A stretch of 64,000 nucleotides of DNA from Lachancea kluyveri NRRL Y-12651 (taxonomy: Eukaryota; Ascomycota; Saccharomycetes; Saccharomycetales; Saccharomycetaceae). The translations under genes and the position numbers were made by a program. The notes under the pieces were generated by a model that saw only the letters and a program-made list of their open reading frames with translations, had not been told where the DNA came from and did no database searches. The DNA lies in contig CM000689.1 of assembly GCA_000149225.2 (NCBI GenBank), forward strand, positions 186,001 through 250,000. The letters are read 5' to 3'. Below are positions 43,683 to 52,403 of this stretch, piece after piece. How positions within the stretch are numbered: the stretch's first letter is position 1; each line of letters begins with the position of its first letter.

Positions 43683-45044
43683 TCAGCTATCTTCTAAAAA
43701 CTCCGACAGAGTCAACAAGTCGTTGCCGTTGTCGGTGGACTCCTCAGATTCTGGCTCCAAGGTCCTGTCACCGTCGTCGGACTCGGAGTACGGATTCACA
43801 AGCAGACTAGACCTGGATGCACCCTCACTATCCAGCTCGTGCTCGTCGTCTTCCTCCAGGGTAGACGACAGCACATTGCGGCCCGCGGGCAACCGTGTTG
43901 AAGTCTGACGGGGACGGGCACTTGTCAGTACAAAGGGCTCCCCCAGCGTATGATGAGCCTCGACGTGCCTGGGAGCGTCAAATTCAAAATCAATGTCAAT
44001 CACTGGATGGGGAGTGTCTCCGCTTTCTGGACAATCCGCAAAGACGGTGGTTTCCGGATTCAAACCGTTTCGTCTGGCAAAATCCATAAAGTCGGTAAAG
44101 TACCCAAGAGAGTTTCTTCGGATCTGCTCCTGCGTGTCAAGCATGGTGGCCAGCGGGGAGACGCGGAACCTGCCCTCGCCGCCGCAGTTTGGTCTCGTGG
44201 GAGTCTGACTCGCCACGACCCGCGACGAGACGGCATCGCCCCGGTCCATGGACACGGCACTTGACCTTCTGTGAAAGCTCTCTTTATTATTGTTCGCAGG
44301 CGAAGGCTCGCTGCTCCTGCTGCTGTTGATGGACACTGCAGAAAACAGGCTTCCGCGTCTCTCGTCCTCAGACAGCGGCTTTCCGGGGCTAGCACTGGTG
44401 CTACTTCTGCGGCTGTGCCCTGCTATCACGCTCTTCAGATGCATCACGGCAGCAGGGTCAAGCTCCTTGGACGAGTTTCGGCCACCAGTCAGGCTGTAGC
44501 GCTTGAGGCTGTTGAACACCGCCTCGTCATGGCACTCTTCCGACTGAAACTCTTTCTCCATCTCCTTGAGGCCCCTTGACGAGCTGCTAGACGAGACTGC
44601 TGAGCTATACCTTCTGGAAGAGGGACTCGTGGTGTAGTTTTCGGCAGAGATCTTTAGATGCGGCAGCCTACTTGCGGTGTTTCTGCGAGTGACCTTGTTG
44701 TCTCTTCTTCTTGCCCCTCCCCCTCCCCTACTCCGTGTCGCCTCCGTTGCTTCCTTTCTTCTACTGTCGCTCGTGTGTTTGCTATTTGTCTTTTCGCCGT
44801 CTTTGTTTGGGAAACTATAAGTCCTCATCCTGACCGCTTCCGGTGTCCCTTCCGTACTCATGGGACTATAGTCAAGAGCGTTTCGCGGACACTCCCTAAA
44901 CTGTGGGGAATATGAGGCGCCCTGCCTTTGGGCAAAGAAAGAAGTGTGGCTGCCCTCGTGGTCAGCACCATCGGTTTTATCTTGCGTGCGTTTGCACATA
45001 TCCACAGTATGTTTTGTCTCTATCTTGCTTATCGGCACACGCAT
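43683..45044 (-). CDS. Ser-rich protein of unknown function
   Basis: 453 residues from the first ATG (45042-45044, MRVPISKIETKHTV). I do not recognise it. It is Ser/Arg/Glu-rich and mostly disordered, with many R-R-x-S or R-x-x-S sites (RRYSSAVSS, RRSSTSAS, RRSSAVSMD, RRNSLGYF) suited to basophilic kinases such as PKA. One more ordered island near 325-375 stands out: TMLDTQEQIRRNSLGYFTDF, then MDFARRNGLNPETTVF and PVIDIDFEF. GRFRVSPL just before it resembles an RVxF PP1-docking motif, though such matches are common. The C-terminal 80 residues are acidic. It is a single long frame with coding-like codon use. Very long gaps on both sides hint at heavy regulation. Confidence 0.8.
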   Translation of the reverse strand: MRVPISKIETKHTVDMCKRTQDKTDGADHEGSHTSFFAQRQGASYSPQFRECPRNALDYSPMSTEGTPEAVRMRTYSFPNKDGEKTNSKHTSDSRRKEATEATRSRGGGGARRRDNKVTRRNTASRLPHLKISAENYTTSPSSRRYSSAVSSSSSSRGLKEMEKEFQSEECHDEAVFNSLKRYSLTGGRNSSKELDPAAVMHLKSVIAGHSRRSSTSASPGKPLSEDERRGSLFSAVSINSSRSSEPSPANNNKESFHRRSSAVSMDRGDAVSSRVVASQTPTRPNCGGEGRFRVSPLATMLDTQEQIRRNSLGYFTDFMDFARRNGLNPETTVFADCPESGDTPHPVIDIDFEFDAPRHVEAHHTLGEPFVLTSARPRQTSTRLPAGRNVLSSTLEEDDEHELDSEGASRSSLLVNPYSESDDGDRTLEPESEESTDNGNDLLTLSEFLEDS

Positions 45045-46685
45045 GTGATTCCTTACAGACCGAACAGAAAACGTAATGCACAAGGTAATATGAAGAGATC
45101 CTGATTCCAACTATGCTAGTTTATATACGTTTTTTTTTTTTGTTCTTCCCATTCGGCATCTCCTTCTTTGCTCGTCTCCCCAAAGCCACATCGGACTGGT
45201 GATACTGATAGAGGTTTCACGATTTAAGGAAACCCCAGCGCCCAATCACGTAGGGAAGGCACATGATGTCCGCCAATCATGCATACGAATCATGATGTTT
45301 TCTTGCCTTTCTCAGAGACAGCTTGAGCGCTGCCCGCATGGTGTCACAAAAAAGAAAGGGGTAGCTGCGCAGGCGACTGAGGGCGACGGGGCGGCTGGCA
45401 GCGTGTTGAAAATTACATCAGTTGTACAAAACGCAAAAATAAAAAAAAAAAAAAAAAGAGGAAAAAAAGGAAAAAGACACATGCGCACAACCACGTCCGG
45501 TTGATCCGCAAAACACCACTACACTTATCCCTCTCTATACAAGTAATCTTGAATTCTCCAATCAATCCTCTGGGTCTTTCGCTGTCAACTTGCAGTCGTG
45601 CAATTGTGGTGAGTCTGGGCCTTGTTGTCTTTTTGACACTGGCATCTCTTTCACCCTGCAAGCCTAATGCCCGTAGCCGTTCTTGAAACGCGTGACAGCT
45701 TGATGCATCGGACGGACAACTGCTTAGTGTACAATACCGCACAACCCGTTTCTTGTCTTTCTGCCATTGCTTGCGGGGTTTTTCTATGCTCATCAGAGCA
45801 ATTCACGCACAGGAGAATCATGTGGAAATGTCTGCAAGCTACTGCGACGGGGGCTACATCTAGATGGACTGTAAAAAGAAAGAAAGGAGAAAAAAAAATA
45901 AAAAAAACCTATCAAAAAGCTGTATCTGCGCGCTTTACTGGGGTAACACTTGTGGGTGGCATAGCCGGTACAATCCGTGAAACCTCATCTTGAACCTAGT
46001 AGATACCGCCCTCGTATCTCGCGTGATCTCTGCTGAAGGCGACGGTTTTGAGGATAGGCAAGAAGAATAGGTGGTTATCTGGGGACAAACTCGAAGATAG
46101 CTCTGCACAGCGCACGGTGTACATCAGCACAGTATACTACCATGGCAACACACTGAAGGTGTGGTACAGGGAGGCATGCACATGTTCTAGATGCACTAGT
46201 ACAAGGGGGTTCGGCTTGATAAAGGTTATTTTCATCTATACCAAATACCCTTGCCTGTGCTGTCCACCTGGCCAATTCAGGTGAAGACGTGCTAAGATAG
46301 GCGCGAACCACAAGCACGAAGGAGACGTATTTACAAGGGTACATTGCATGAGCTATTTTGGCAATGGTACTTTTGTGTGTCTAGAAAGTAACCTGCGCAG
46401 CGAGACAAGTGTTTGTGTGGTACGCCTGGGTCCTCGTATTTCTGCGACACAAACCCTTGGACGGCAAAAATAGTACACTTCCTCAGTATCGAACTGTACG
46501 GAACACAGCATTCGCCCTGCACCAGGTGTGGTGACATGTCCATAGCTTTGGACTGGGGGGCTGTAGAATGCAGGGTGATCATACGCCAATACGCCGGTGC
46601 GTCTTGTTTTGGTTTGTTTTATTTCATGTCACTTTACGCTGTAATTCCATGTCGTTTTCTCTCTATATACCGCCTCTATTATGCG

Positions 46686-46703
46686 TCACGTGATAGTGCG
46701 CGT
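46686..46703. promoter_or_regulatory. TCACGTGA E-box and nearby ACGCG in the TOF1 promoter
   Basis: TCACGTGA at 46686-46693 is followed by CGCGT at 46699-46703 (ACGCG on the minus strand), about 150-165 bp before the TOF1 ATG. Confidence 0.4.
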
Positions 46704-46767
46704 CAGCTTTTTTTTTTTTTTTTGGCCCAGCTTGTCCATTCACCTGTTTTTCTTTGTTTCCCACAAC

Positions 46768-46775
46768 TTTCGCGT
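46768..46775 (-). promoter_or_regulatory. Composite MCB/SCB-type site upstream of TOF1
   Basis: TTTCGCGT, read on the minus strand as ACGCGAAA, contains both an ACGCGA MCB-like core and CGCGAAA, a full CRCGAAA SCB. About 77 bp before the ATG. Replication-fork genes are typical G1/S targets. Confidence 0.5.
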
Positions 46776-46851
46776 CTCTCAGTTGGATAATCAAAACCCA
46801 AAGTAAAGCCCAATCCAATCCGCTTTGCAGCACAAACGACATACAACGATC

Positions 46852-49800
46852 ATGGCCAACTACGAAACACAGCTGGTAGGTGACGATACCCGGCTCACTC
46901 AGGCATCCGCGGCTGACTATGCCCCCGCCACCGACTTGTCATCCACCATTTTGAAAGCTCGCATTGCTCTGCTGTCCACCGCCATCGGCGGCCCGGATCA
47001 CAGCTCAGAGTTGGACCCGCCCCCGTACAAGCTGGGCGACGACTGTCTGGCGTGTCTCAAAGATCTAAAGAGATGGTTCCGACTCGTGGACGACCAGCAA
47101 AACCGCTGGGATGTTGCCGCAGCGGCTGCAGAGTACAACGTTCTGACCGGCGACCTGCTGCCCATCCTGGTGGACTGGGAGAACAAGTCCGCGCACGCTG
47201 CCAGGCAGGCCAGAAAGAACACGAAGAGCACGGACGGCAACACAGACCCCTCTGTGTATTTCAAGAACAAGGCATACTACGACAAGATCGCGCTGAACGC
47301 GCTGCAGCTGATGGTCTTGATGACCTGGCCGCTGATCCTGACCGACCAGTCATCCGCAAACCACGTGAACCACTATTCGGAACTGAAAAAACACCAGCTG
47401 GTCTACAAAAAGGCCATCCTGAGCGTAGAGCGCGGCAAGGTGCTGAGGGCGGCCATCAGGATTGCGCTGCGGATTGTCCAAACAGAAAGACGTGACAGGA
47501 CCCCCCGCGACAACGTGATTCTGAGGCTGGTGCTCAACTTTTTCCGTAACGTGCTAGCCATTGAGCCCGGCGAGCTAACCATCAGCAGCAGAAAGACCCT
47601 GTCCAAGGGAATCAACTCTACGGACACACTGCCGCCGAGCGTCAGCATGGACGATGTTTCGCTGAACAGTGCGGTGGTGTCTTTCGAGCGCAACAAGGTG
47701 TTTGCCTTTCTGCTGACCCTCGCGAGCACGATGGACCAGGAGTTTGACGCCGCGTTCATCAACGTGCCGCTGCTCGAGCTGGTGTTCTACTTGACCAAGG
47801 ATGTGGACAGCCAGGAACTGTTCAAAAGCGCAGGTGGTGACGGCGCCAACAGCGGTCGAGACTCTCGCTCCAGACAGCCAGTTTCTGCCGGCGGGCTGAG
47901 TAGGGCGGGTGCCGAGTTATCGCAGCTGTTGAAGAAGGAGCACCAGCTGAAAAAATCAGTGATCAGGAACACGTCCACGCGGCACTCGCGGTTCGGCTCA
48001 CTGCTTTCCATCCAGACGCCGGATCACGGCAGGCTGACGGTTTCTGGCGCGCGCGACCTGCTGAACAGTGACGCGGCGCTGCAGAAGCTGGACGCCAGCA
48101 AAAAGTGGAACAAGCGGGTCGTGGTCAAGTATGAGGCTGTCGAAGGCCTGTCGAGCAGCTTTCTGAATACAGAGGGTGCCTCGACGTACCTGAGCGCCGC
48201 GGCTGCGGTGACATTCAGGTCATTTGTGGATGGTTTTGTGGACTCCAGCTTCAACGGCCTGCTGCGCAGCGTCACCGACCACTTCACCACCGAGGACGAC
48301 CGGGTGGTCACGCTGCACCGCATACAGTACATGCTCTTCTTCGGGTGGTTTGCCAGGTACCAGCGGCTCCGGTGTGCAGAGGACCCTGCTGCCGACATAG
48401 CGTGCGTGTCCACCGCGCTCGAGGACACGAGCTTTGTTCTCGTCTCGCAGCTGCTGAGGAAGGGCGCGGAGCAGAAGAACTGGCCTGTGGTCCACGCCGG
48501 CATGATTGCTTTTGAGGAGCTGCTGCTGCTTCTGAACTCGCTGAGCCCCGAGCACGAGGACACTGCCGAGCACGTCAAGAGCAGGCTGTTCAGTGACGAC
48601 AGGATCCAGCTGCTGGCCAGCCTGCCCAAGACGGCCTCCAGACACTCTCCACAGTACGTCAAGAGCTGTGTGCGTCTCACGCACGTTGTGCTAAAGACGC
48701 TGGAGGAGGACTCCCGCGCCGGCAGGCATCTGGTGGTCCAGGCCAGAAACAGGCGCCGCAGGGCCCGGCCAGACCTGAGCGATGAAGCCGTGCGACAGCT
48801 GGCTGAGGAGGAGGGTGTCGGCTACGACGAGGCACTGGAGACGCTGGAATCCTCCTTCAGGCAGGTGGAGGTCAACTTTGCGCGCGTACAGAGCGCGTAC
48901 ATCGTGGAAACCACCATCCAGACCTACGTGAACTTTCTGCAGAGGTTCCGCGAGCTGGGCGACGACGACATCAAAAAGGCCATCCAATTCCTGCACCGCG
49001 TGTTTGTCCAGGCAAAGGAGGAATCGTTTCTGTTCCGGATGGACTTTATGATCCTGCTCAAGGACATGCTGGGTCCGGACGGGCTGGGCATGGGCAGCAG
49101 GAGCAGAAAACACGTTGCGCGGTTTTGCGACTACTACATGGCAAGGCTGAAGCAGCGGTTCAAGAAGGCGCCGTCGTGGTATGTGAACGTTCTGTTTGCG
49201 GTTCTGCACGACAAGGAGGTGGGCTACTATCAGCGGTACGACGAGTTTCGGCCGGCGGGCAGCACGGTTCCGCAGGGTGTCCCGCCTAGTGTTTTTAGGC
49301 GTATCGAAGACGAGGAGATGATGAGCAACGACGTGGTGGCCGACCTCAAGTGCGGCATCCTGGTGTCTGCGCTGATCGACGATGGCAAGAGCGAGATGGT
49401 GGACGAGGTTCTGGCCAATTTACAGAGGTCGCTGGCCCTGTTCAAGGCCTGGCTTGCCGCGGACGTCCAAGCAGAACGGGAAACAGAGAACCCACCGAAC
49501 GAGCGCTTCCAGACCGATGACCCGTCCGTCAGGAGCGCGCTGCTGCTCGACAGGGATTTCCGGGCTCTGCTGCTGCTCGCGGGGTACCGCATCCCTGCCG
49601 TGCAGCACGACCCCTGCTACCTGCCTGGAACGACTGAAATACCGGCAATTGAGGCCAGTGTCAGCCTGCTGCAAAAGCACATCTCGACCCCCTTCCAGAC
49701 ACCGAATAACCAGCCTTCTTCTTCGTATTTGATTCGCCCTCGCACGCATCGCGCATCCCCCGACAGTGGTCACGGTGAAGATGGGTGGAGCCGTGAGGAC

Positions 49801-50553
49801 GGGGACAACTACGACTACGACTACAACGAACCCGGTATTGTTAGAGACGACGAGAGCGGTGACGCCGATGACTACTTTAGGGAGTTGGAAGACGGGATGT
49901 CGCAGAGGCTAGAGGGCAGGACCATTACCAAGGGCACGGCACGGTCCAAGCAGGACCAGAGGGCCAAGAAGATGGAGAAGGGGAGGGAGAGAAAAAGGAG
50001 CAGACACAAGACGCAGCTGCCCACCTTTGATACTGGCGATGGCCCATTGCTGCCTGATAAAGACGCAAACAGACACGTTGTTGTCAGCAAGGAATATATC
50101 AGCGACTCCGACGATGACGATGGTGCTGGAGGCGGCAGCAGCGTACTGAACTCTGTTTTCTTCGAAAACGAGATGTATCTGCGGTGGCTGCTGGACAAGT
50201 ACCACGGACAGCTTTCGGACAGCAAGTATGCCGAGTTTGCTAGGTTCAACGAAGACAGGATGCGGAACAACGGTCGGGCTGTGGGAGACCACACCAGTCT
50301 GTTCGATGGCCCAGTGCCGCCGGTTGCTGAGCTGGTGAGCGCAGAGACCGGGTTGCAACGGCCAGATCAGACGCTTCTCACGCGTGCCGAGACGCAGTCG
50401 GCGTTGGCACTACCAGGGCTTGCCTTGCGAGAAGAAGAGTTTGAGACGGACGGTACAGACGACGGCGGCGACGGCGGCGACACCGACGTAGCTCCGAGAA
50501 GAAAAAAGCCCAGACGAGCCATATCCGACGACGAGGATGATGTCGAAGATTAG
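46852..50553 (+). CDS. TOF1: Replication fork pausing factor Tof1 (Timeless family)
   Basis: Forms the fork-protection complex with Csm3, pauses forks at barriers and carries the checkpoint signal via Mrc1. 1233 residues (S. cerevisiae 1238). The ATG at 46852 (MANYETQLV) is the first real start. The N-terminal Timeless domain (about 25-340) is clear: ILKARIALLSTAIGG, CLACLKDLKRWFRLVDDQ, NALQLMVLMTWPLILTD and VLRAAIRIALRIVQ. The middle (about 420-890) is helical with a conserved FVDSSFNGLLRSV and MIAFEELLLLLNSL. The last 250 residues are acidic and disordered with nuclear-type basic patches. In S. cerevisiae TOF1 is adjacent to SEC2; AVT2 lies between them here. Confidence 0.94.
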   Translation: MANYETQLVGDDTRLTQASAADYAPATDLSSTILKARIALLSTAIGGPDHSSELDPPPYKLGDDCLACLKDLKRWFRLVDDQQNRWDVAAAAAEYNVLTGDLLPILVDWENKSAHAARQARKNTKSTDGNTDPSVYFKNKAYYDKIALNALQLMVLMTWPLILTDQSSANHVNHYSELKKHQLVYKKAILSVERGKVLRAAIRIALRIVQTERRDRTPRDNVILRLVLNFFRNVLAIEPGELTISSRKTLSKGINSTDTLPPSVSMDDVSLNSAVVSFERNKVFAFLLTLASTMDQEFDAAFINVPLLELVFYLTKDVDSQELFKSAGGDGANSGRDSRSRQPVSAGGLSRAGAELSQLLKKEHQLKKSVIRNTSTRHSRFGSLLSIQTPDHGRLTVSGARDLLNSDAALQKLDASKKWNKRVVVKYEAVEGLSSSFLNTEGASTYLSAAAAVTFRSFVDGFVDSSFNGLLRSVTDHFTTEDDRVVTLHRIQYMLFFGWFARYQRLRCAEDPAADIACVSTALEDTSFVLVSQLLRKGAEQKNWPVVHAGMIAFEELLLLLNSLSPEHEDTAEHVKSRLFSDDRIQLLASLPKTASRHSPQYVKSCVRLTHVVLKTLEEDSRAGRHLVVQARNRRRRARPDLSDEAVRQLAEEEGVGYDEALETLESSFRQVEVNFARVQSAYIVETTIQTYVNFLQRFRELGDDDIKKAIQFLHRVFVQAKEESFLFRMDFMILLKDMLGPDGLGMGSRSRKHVARFCDYYMARLKQRFKKAPSWYVNVLFAVLHDKEVGYYQRYDEFRPAGSTVPQGVPPSVFRRIEDEEMMSNDVVADLKCGILVSALIDDGKSEMVDEVLANLQRSLALFKAWLAADVQAERETENPPNERFQTDDPSVRSALLLDRDFRALLLLAGYRIPAVQHDPCYLPGTTEIPAIEASVSLLQKHISTPFQTPNNQPSSSYLIRPRTHRASPDSGHGEDGWSREDGDNYDYDYNEPGIVRDDESGDADDYFRELEDGMSQRLEGRTITKGTARSKQDQRAKKMEKGRERKRSRHKTQLPTFDTGDGPLLPDKDANRHVVVSKEYISDSDDDDGAGGGSSVLNSVFFENEMYLRWLLDKYHGQLSDSKYAEFARFNEDRMRNNGRAVGDHTSLFDGPVPPVAELVSAETGLQRPDQTLLTRAETQSALALPGLALREEEFETDGTDDGGDGGDTDVAPRRKKPRRAISDDEDDVED

Positions 50554-50778
50554 ATATTTATAGATTTTTCGTATTTAATATAGTACATGCCAATGGAGAA
50601 TCTGGCATTACTGGATCTCAAAGGCCCAACATCTAACCGCTGTTGCTATTGCTGTTGTTAATGTTCTGTTGGCTCACTTTGTTTTCCTTTCCCCCTCCCC
50701 CTCCCCCTTCCCCTCCTCTCTCTGTTCATCCTCACGTTCTGCTGCCCCTGCTGCCCGGCCTCTCCACCTATCGCAGGA

Positions 50779-52200
50779 TCACGTCTCGCAGTGTTTTTGC
50801 TCGCCGCCATTGATCGCGGCCAGAATGGTCTGCGTGCTGCTGATAACCATCACCGCGAATCCAAACACGATACAGCCGTAGTAGGGCAGCTTCTGCCGCA
50901 GGGTCTTGGCACGACCGGTTAGCAGCAGGTTTGTGAGCGGGGGCAGGATGTATGCCATCATGGAAGCCGTGGTGGCACCGATCAATTCAAACAGGGCCCC
51001 CAGGTTGCACGTTGTCAGCGAGACAGTCATGGTGAGAAAAACCAGTGCCGAGGTGACCGCGACGTGCTTCTTTGTCGACAGCTCTGCCGGAGCCGTAGCC
51101 TCCCCTGAGTGGAAGTGCGCCAGGTCTCGGACAACGTCCCTTAGCACAAAAATCTCCAACGGGAACGTGGTTAGCATGTTGAAGCCGAAGCAGAAGCGCG
51201 CCACGTTGATGACGTTGTCATCGCTTGGAAAATTGTTCAAGATGTTGCCCTTGGTCTTGTCCTTGAAAACCAGAAAACCTGAGTAGCCCATCACGAAGCA
51301 GACAACCATGGACACCAGGCAGCTCAGGTGCGTGAGCTTGTTGAACCTTTTCAGGCTGGGGTTTTTTAGCGAAAAGTAGATGAAACTCGTGTTGTGGTGG
51401 CACACAAGCGCAAACGAGATCACCGAGATGCCCTGGAAGATCCTCGGCGTGATGAACAGCTTGCTGGCCGTCAGCGAGCCCTTGTAGGCAGCGTCCAGCA
51501 TCGGTCCCTTGACGATCACAATCACCACGATGAGCAGCATGCTTGCCAGTGCCAGCATTGACGCCTTGGACAGCTTCGAGATGTCCCTGTTCAACGACAG
51601 CGGGTACGACACGAACAGCGTGACGAAAAAGATGATGGCGTTGCGGTGAAACAGGGCGGTATGGGCCGGGAAGAACGCCCTGAGCACGTGTGGAATCGTG
51701 TCGCCGATGATGATGCAGAAGCCTATGCAGCCGCCAAACGCAAACAGCCCGTTAGCGGCCAGGATGAGGAGTTTGCCCCGCCTCCCCATCGCAAACTCCA
51801 CCGAGTCCTGGTACGTGGTCTTGCCCGTCAGCTTCAAATTCACCACAATCAGCCGGATGGTCCAGTCTACGAGCAGCGTGAGCAGCACGATTGCCGCCAC
51901 GCCGCCCGCCAACCCGCAGTTGTTGATGGCAAACGGCTGGCCGATGATTCCGGCGCCCAGGATGCTGTTGGCCATGTTCATGAAAGCCATGTATATGTTC
52001 GACTTGGTCTGGTTCTCGGTGACTATGCCGCTGACCAAGGGGTCCTCAACATCAGCGCCGGTGTCAACGAACTTGGTCTCGTCGTCTTCATCAGCAGCGC
52101 TACCAGACGCATGCGCCGGCTGCATGTGCTGGTCGAAACTGGACAGTTCGAATTGCAGGTCCGCGACCGGCGCGTACGGCTGCGAAATACTTGGGGGCAT
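50779..52200 (-). CDS. AVT2: Vacuolar amino acid transporter Avt2 (AAAP family)
   Basis: 473 residues (S. cerevisiae Avt2 480), with about 11 membrane segments after a 70-residue acidic cytosolic tail. The first segment, MAFMNMANSILGAGIIGQPFA, is the family hallmark of the Avt5/6/2 branch. Others seen are GCIGFCIIIGDTIPHV, a His-rich VCHHNTSFIYFSLKNPS loop and the C-terminal YILPPLTNLLL. The family moves neutral or acidic amino acids across the vacuolar membrane by H+ antiport or symport; Avt2's own substrate is not established. In S. cerevisiae AVT2 neighbours CAN1 on chromosome V, and a CAN1-like gene is close here. SEC2 ends only 203 bp upstream. Confidence 0.9.
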   Translation of the reverse strand: MPPSISQPYAPVADLQFELSSFDQHMQPAHASGSAADEDDETKFVDTGADVEDPLVSGIVTENQTKSNIYMAFMNMANSILGAGIIGQPFAINNCGLAGGVAAIVLLTLLVDWTIRLIVVNLKLTGKTTYQDSVEFAMGRRGKLLILAANGLFAFGGCIGFCIIIGDTIPHVLRAFFPAHTALFHRNAIIFFVTLFVSYPLSLNRDISKLSKASMLALASMLLIVVIVIVKGPMLDAAYKGSLTASKLFITPRIFQGISVISFALVCHHNTSFIYFSLKNPSLKRFNKLTHLSCLVSMVVCFVMGYSGFLVFKDKTKGNILNNFPSDDNVINVARFCFGFNMLTTFPLEIFVLRDVVRDLAHFHSGEATAPAELSTKKHVAVTSALVFLTMTVSLTTCNLGALFELIGATTASMMAYILPPLTNLLLTGRAKTLRQKLPYYGCIVFGFAVMVISSTQTILAAINGGEQKHCET

Positions 52201-52403
52201 CGGTGCAGGCGTTGGTGCTTATACAAACTATGCTTCTAATCTGCGTTGTTATGTTGGGTGGTGCTATCTACAGACGGTTTGTACAGTGTGTGCGTGTGCG
52301 TGTGCGTTGGCACGGGGCGGGACAGAGAGGCGAGCAAAGGGAAGGAACCTCCTTCGCCCCGCAGCTCACGTGTTATCGTCTATGATGATATATACGTCCC
52401 GTT

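Larger units (their letters stand above)
45045..46851. other. Longest gene-free region in the window (1.8 kb)
   Basis: Divergent gap between the Ser-rich gene and TOF1. It holds poly-T/poly-A runs (45130, 45440, 45890, 46709), one ACGCGT at 45688-45693, and TOF1-proximal cell-cycle-like elements. All open frames are short and lack coding character. I see no tRNA box pattern and no recognisable snRNA, U6-type or box C/D sequence. A long regulatory region or an unannotated ncRNA remain possible. Confidence 0.6.

Noticed and set aside
46349-46365. U-rich Sm-like site (CTATTTTGG) suggesting a snRNA
   Set aside because: No U1, U2, U4, U5 or U6 core sequence or stem arrangement was found near it.
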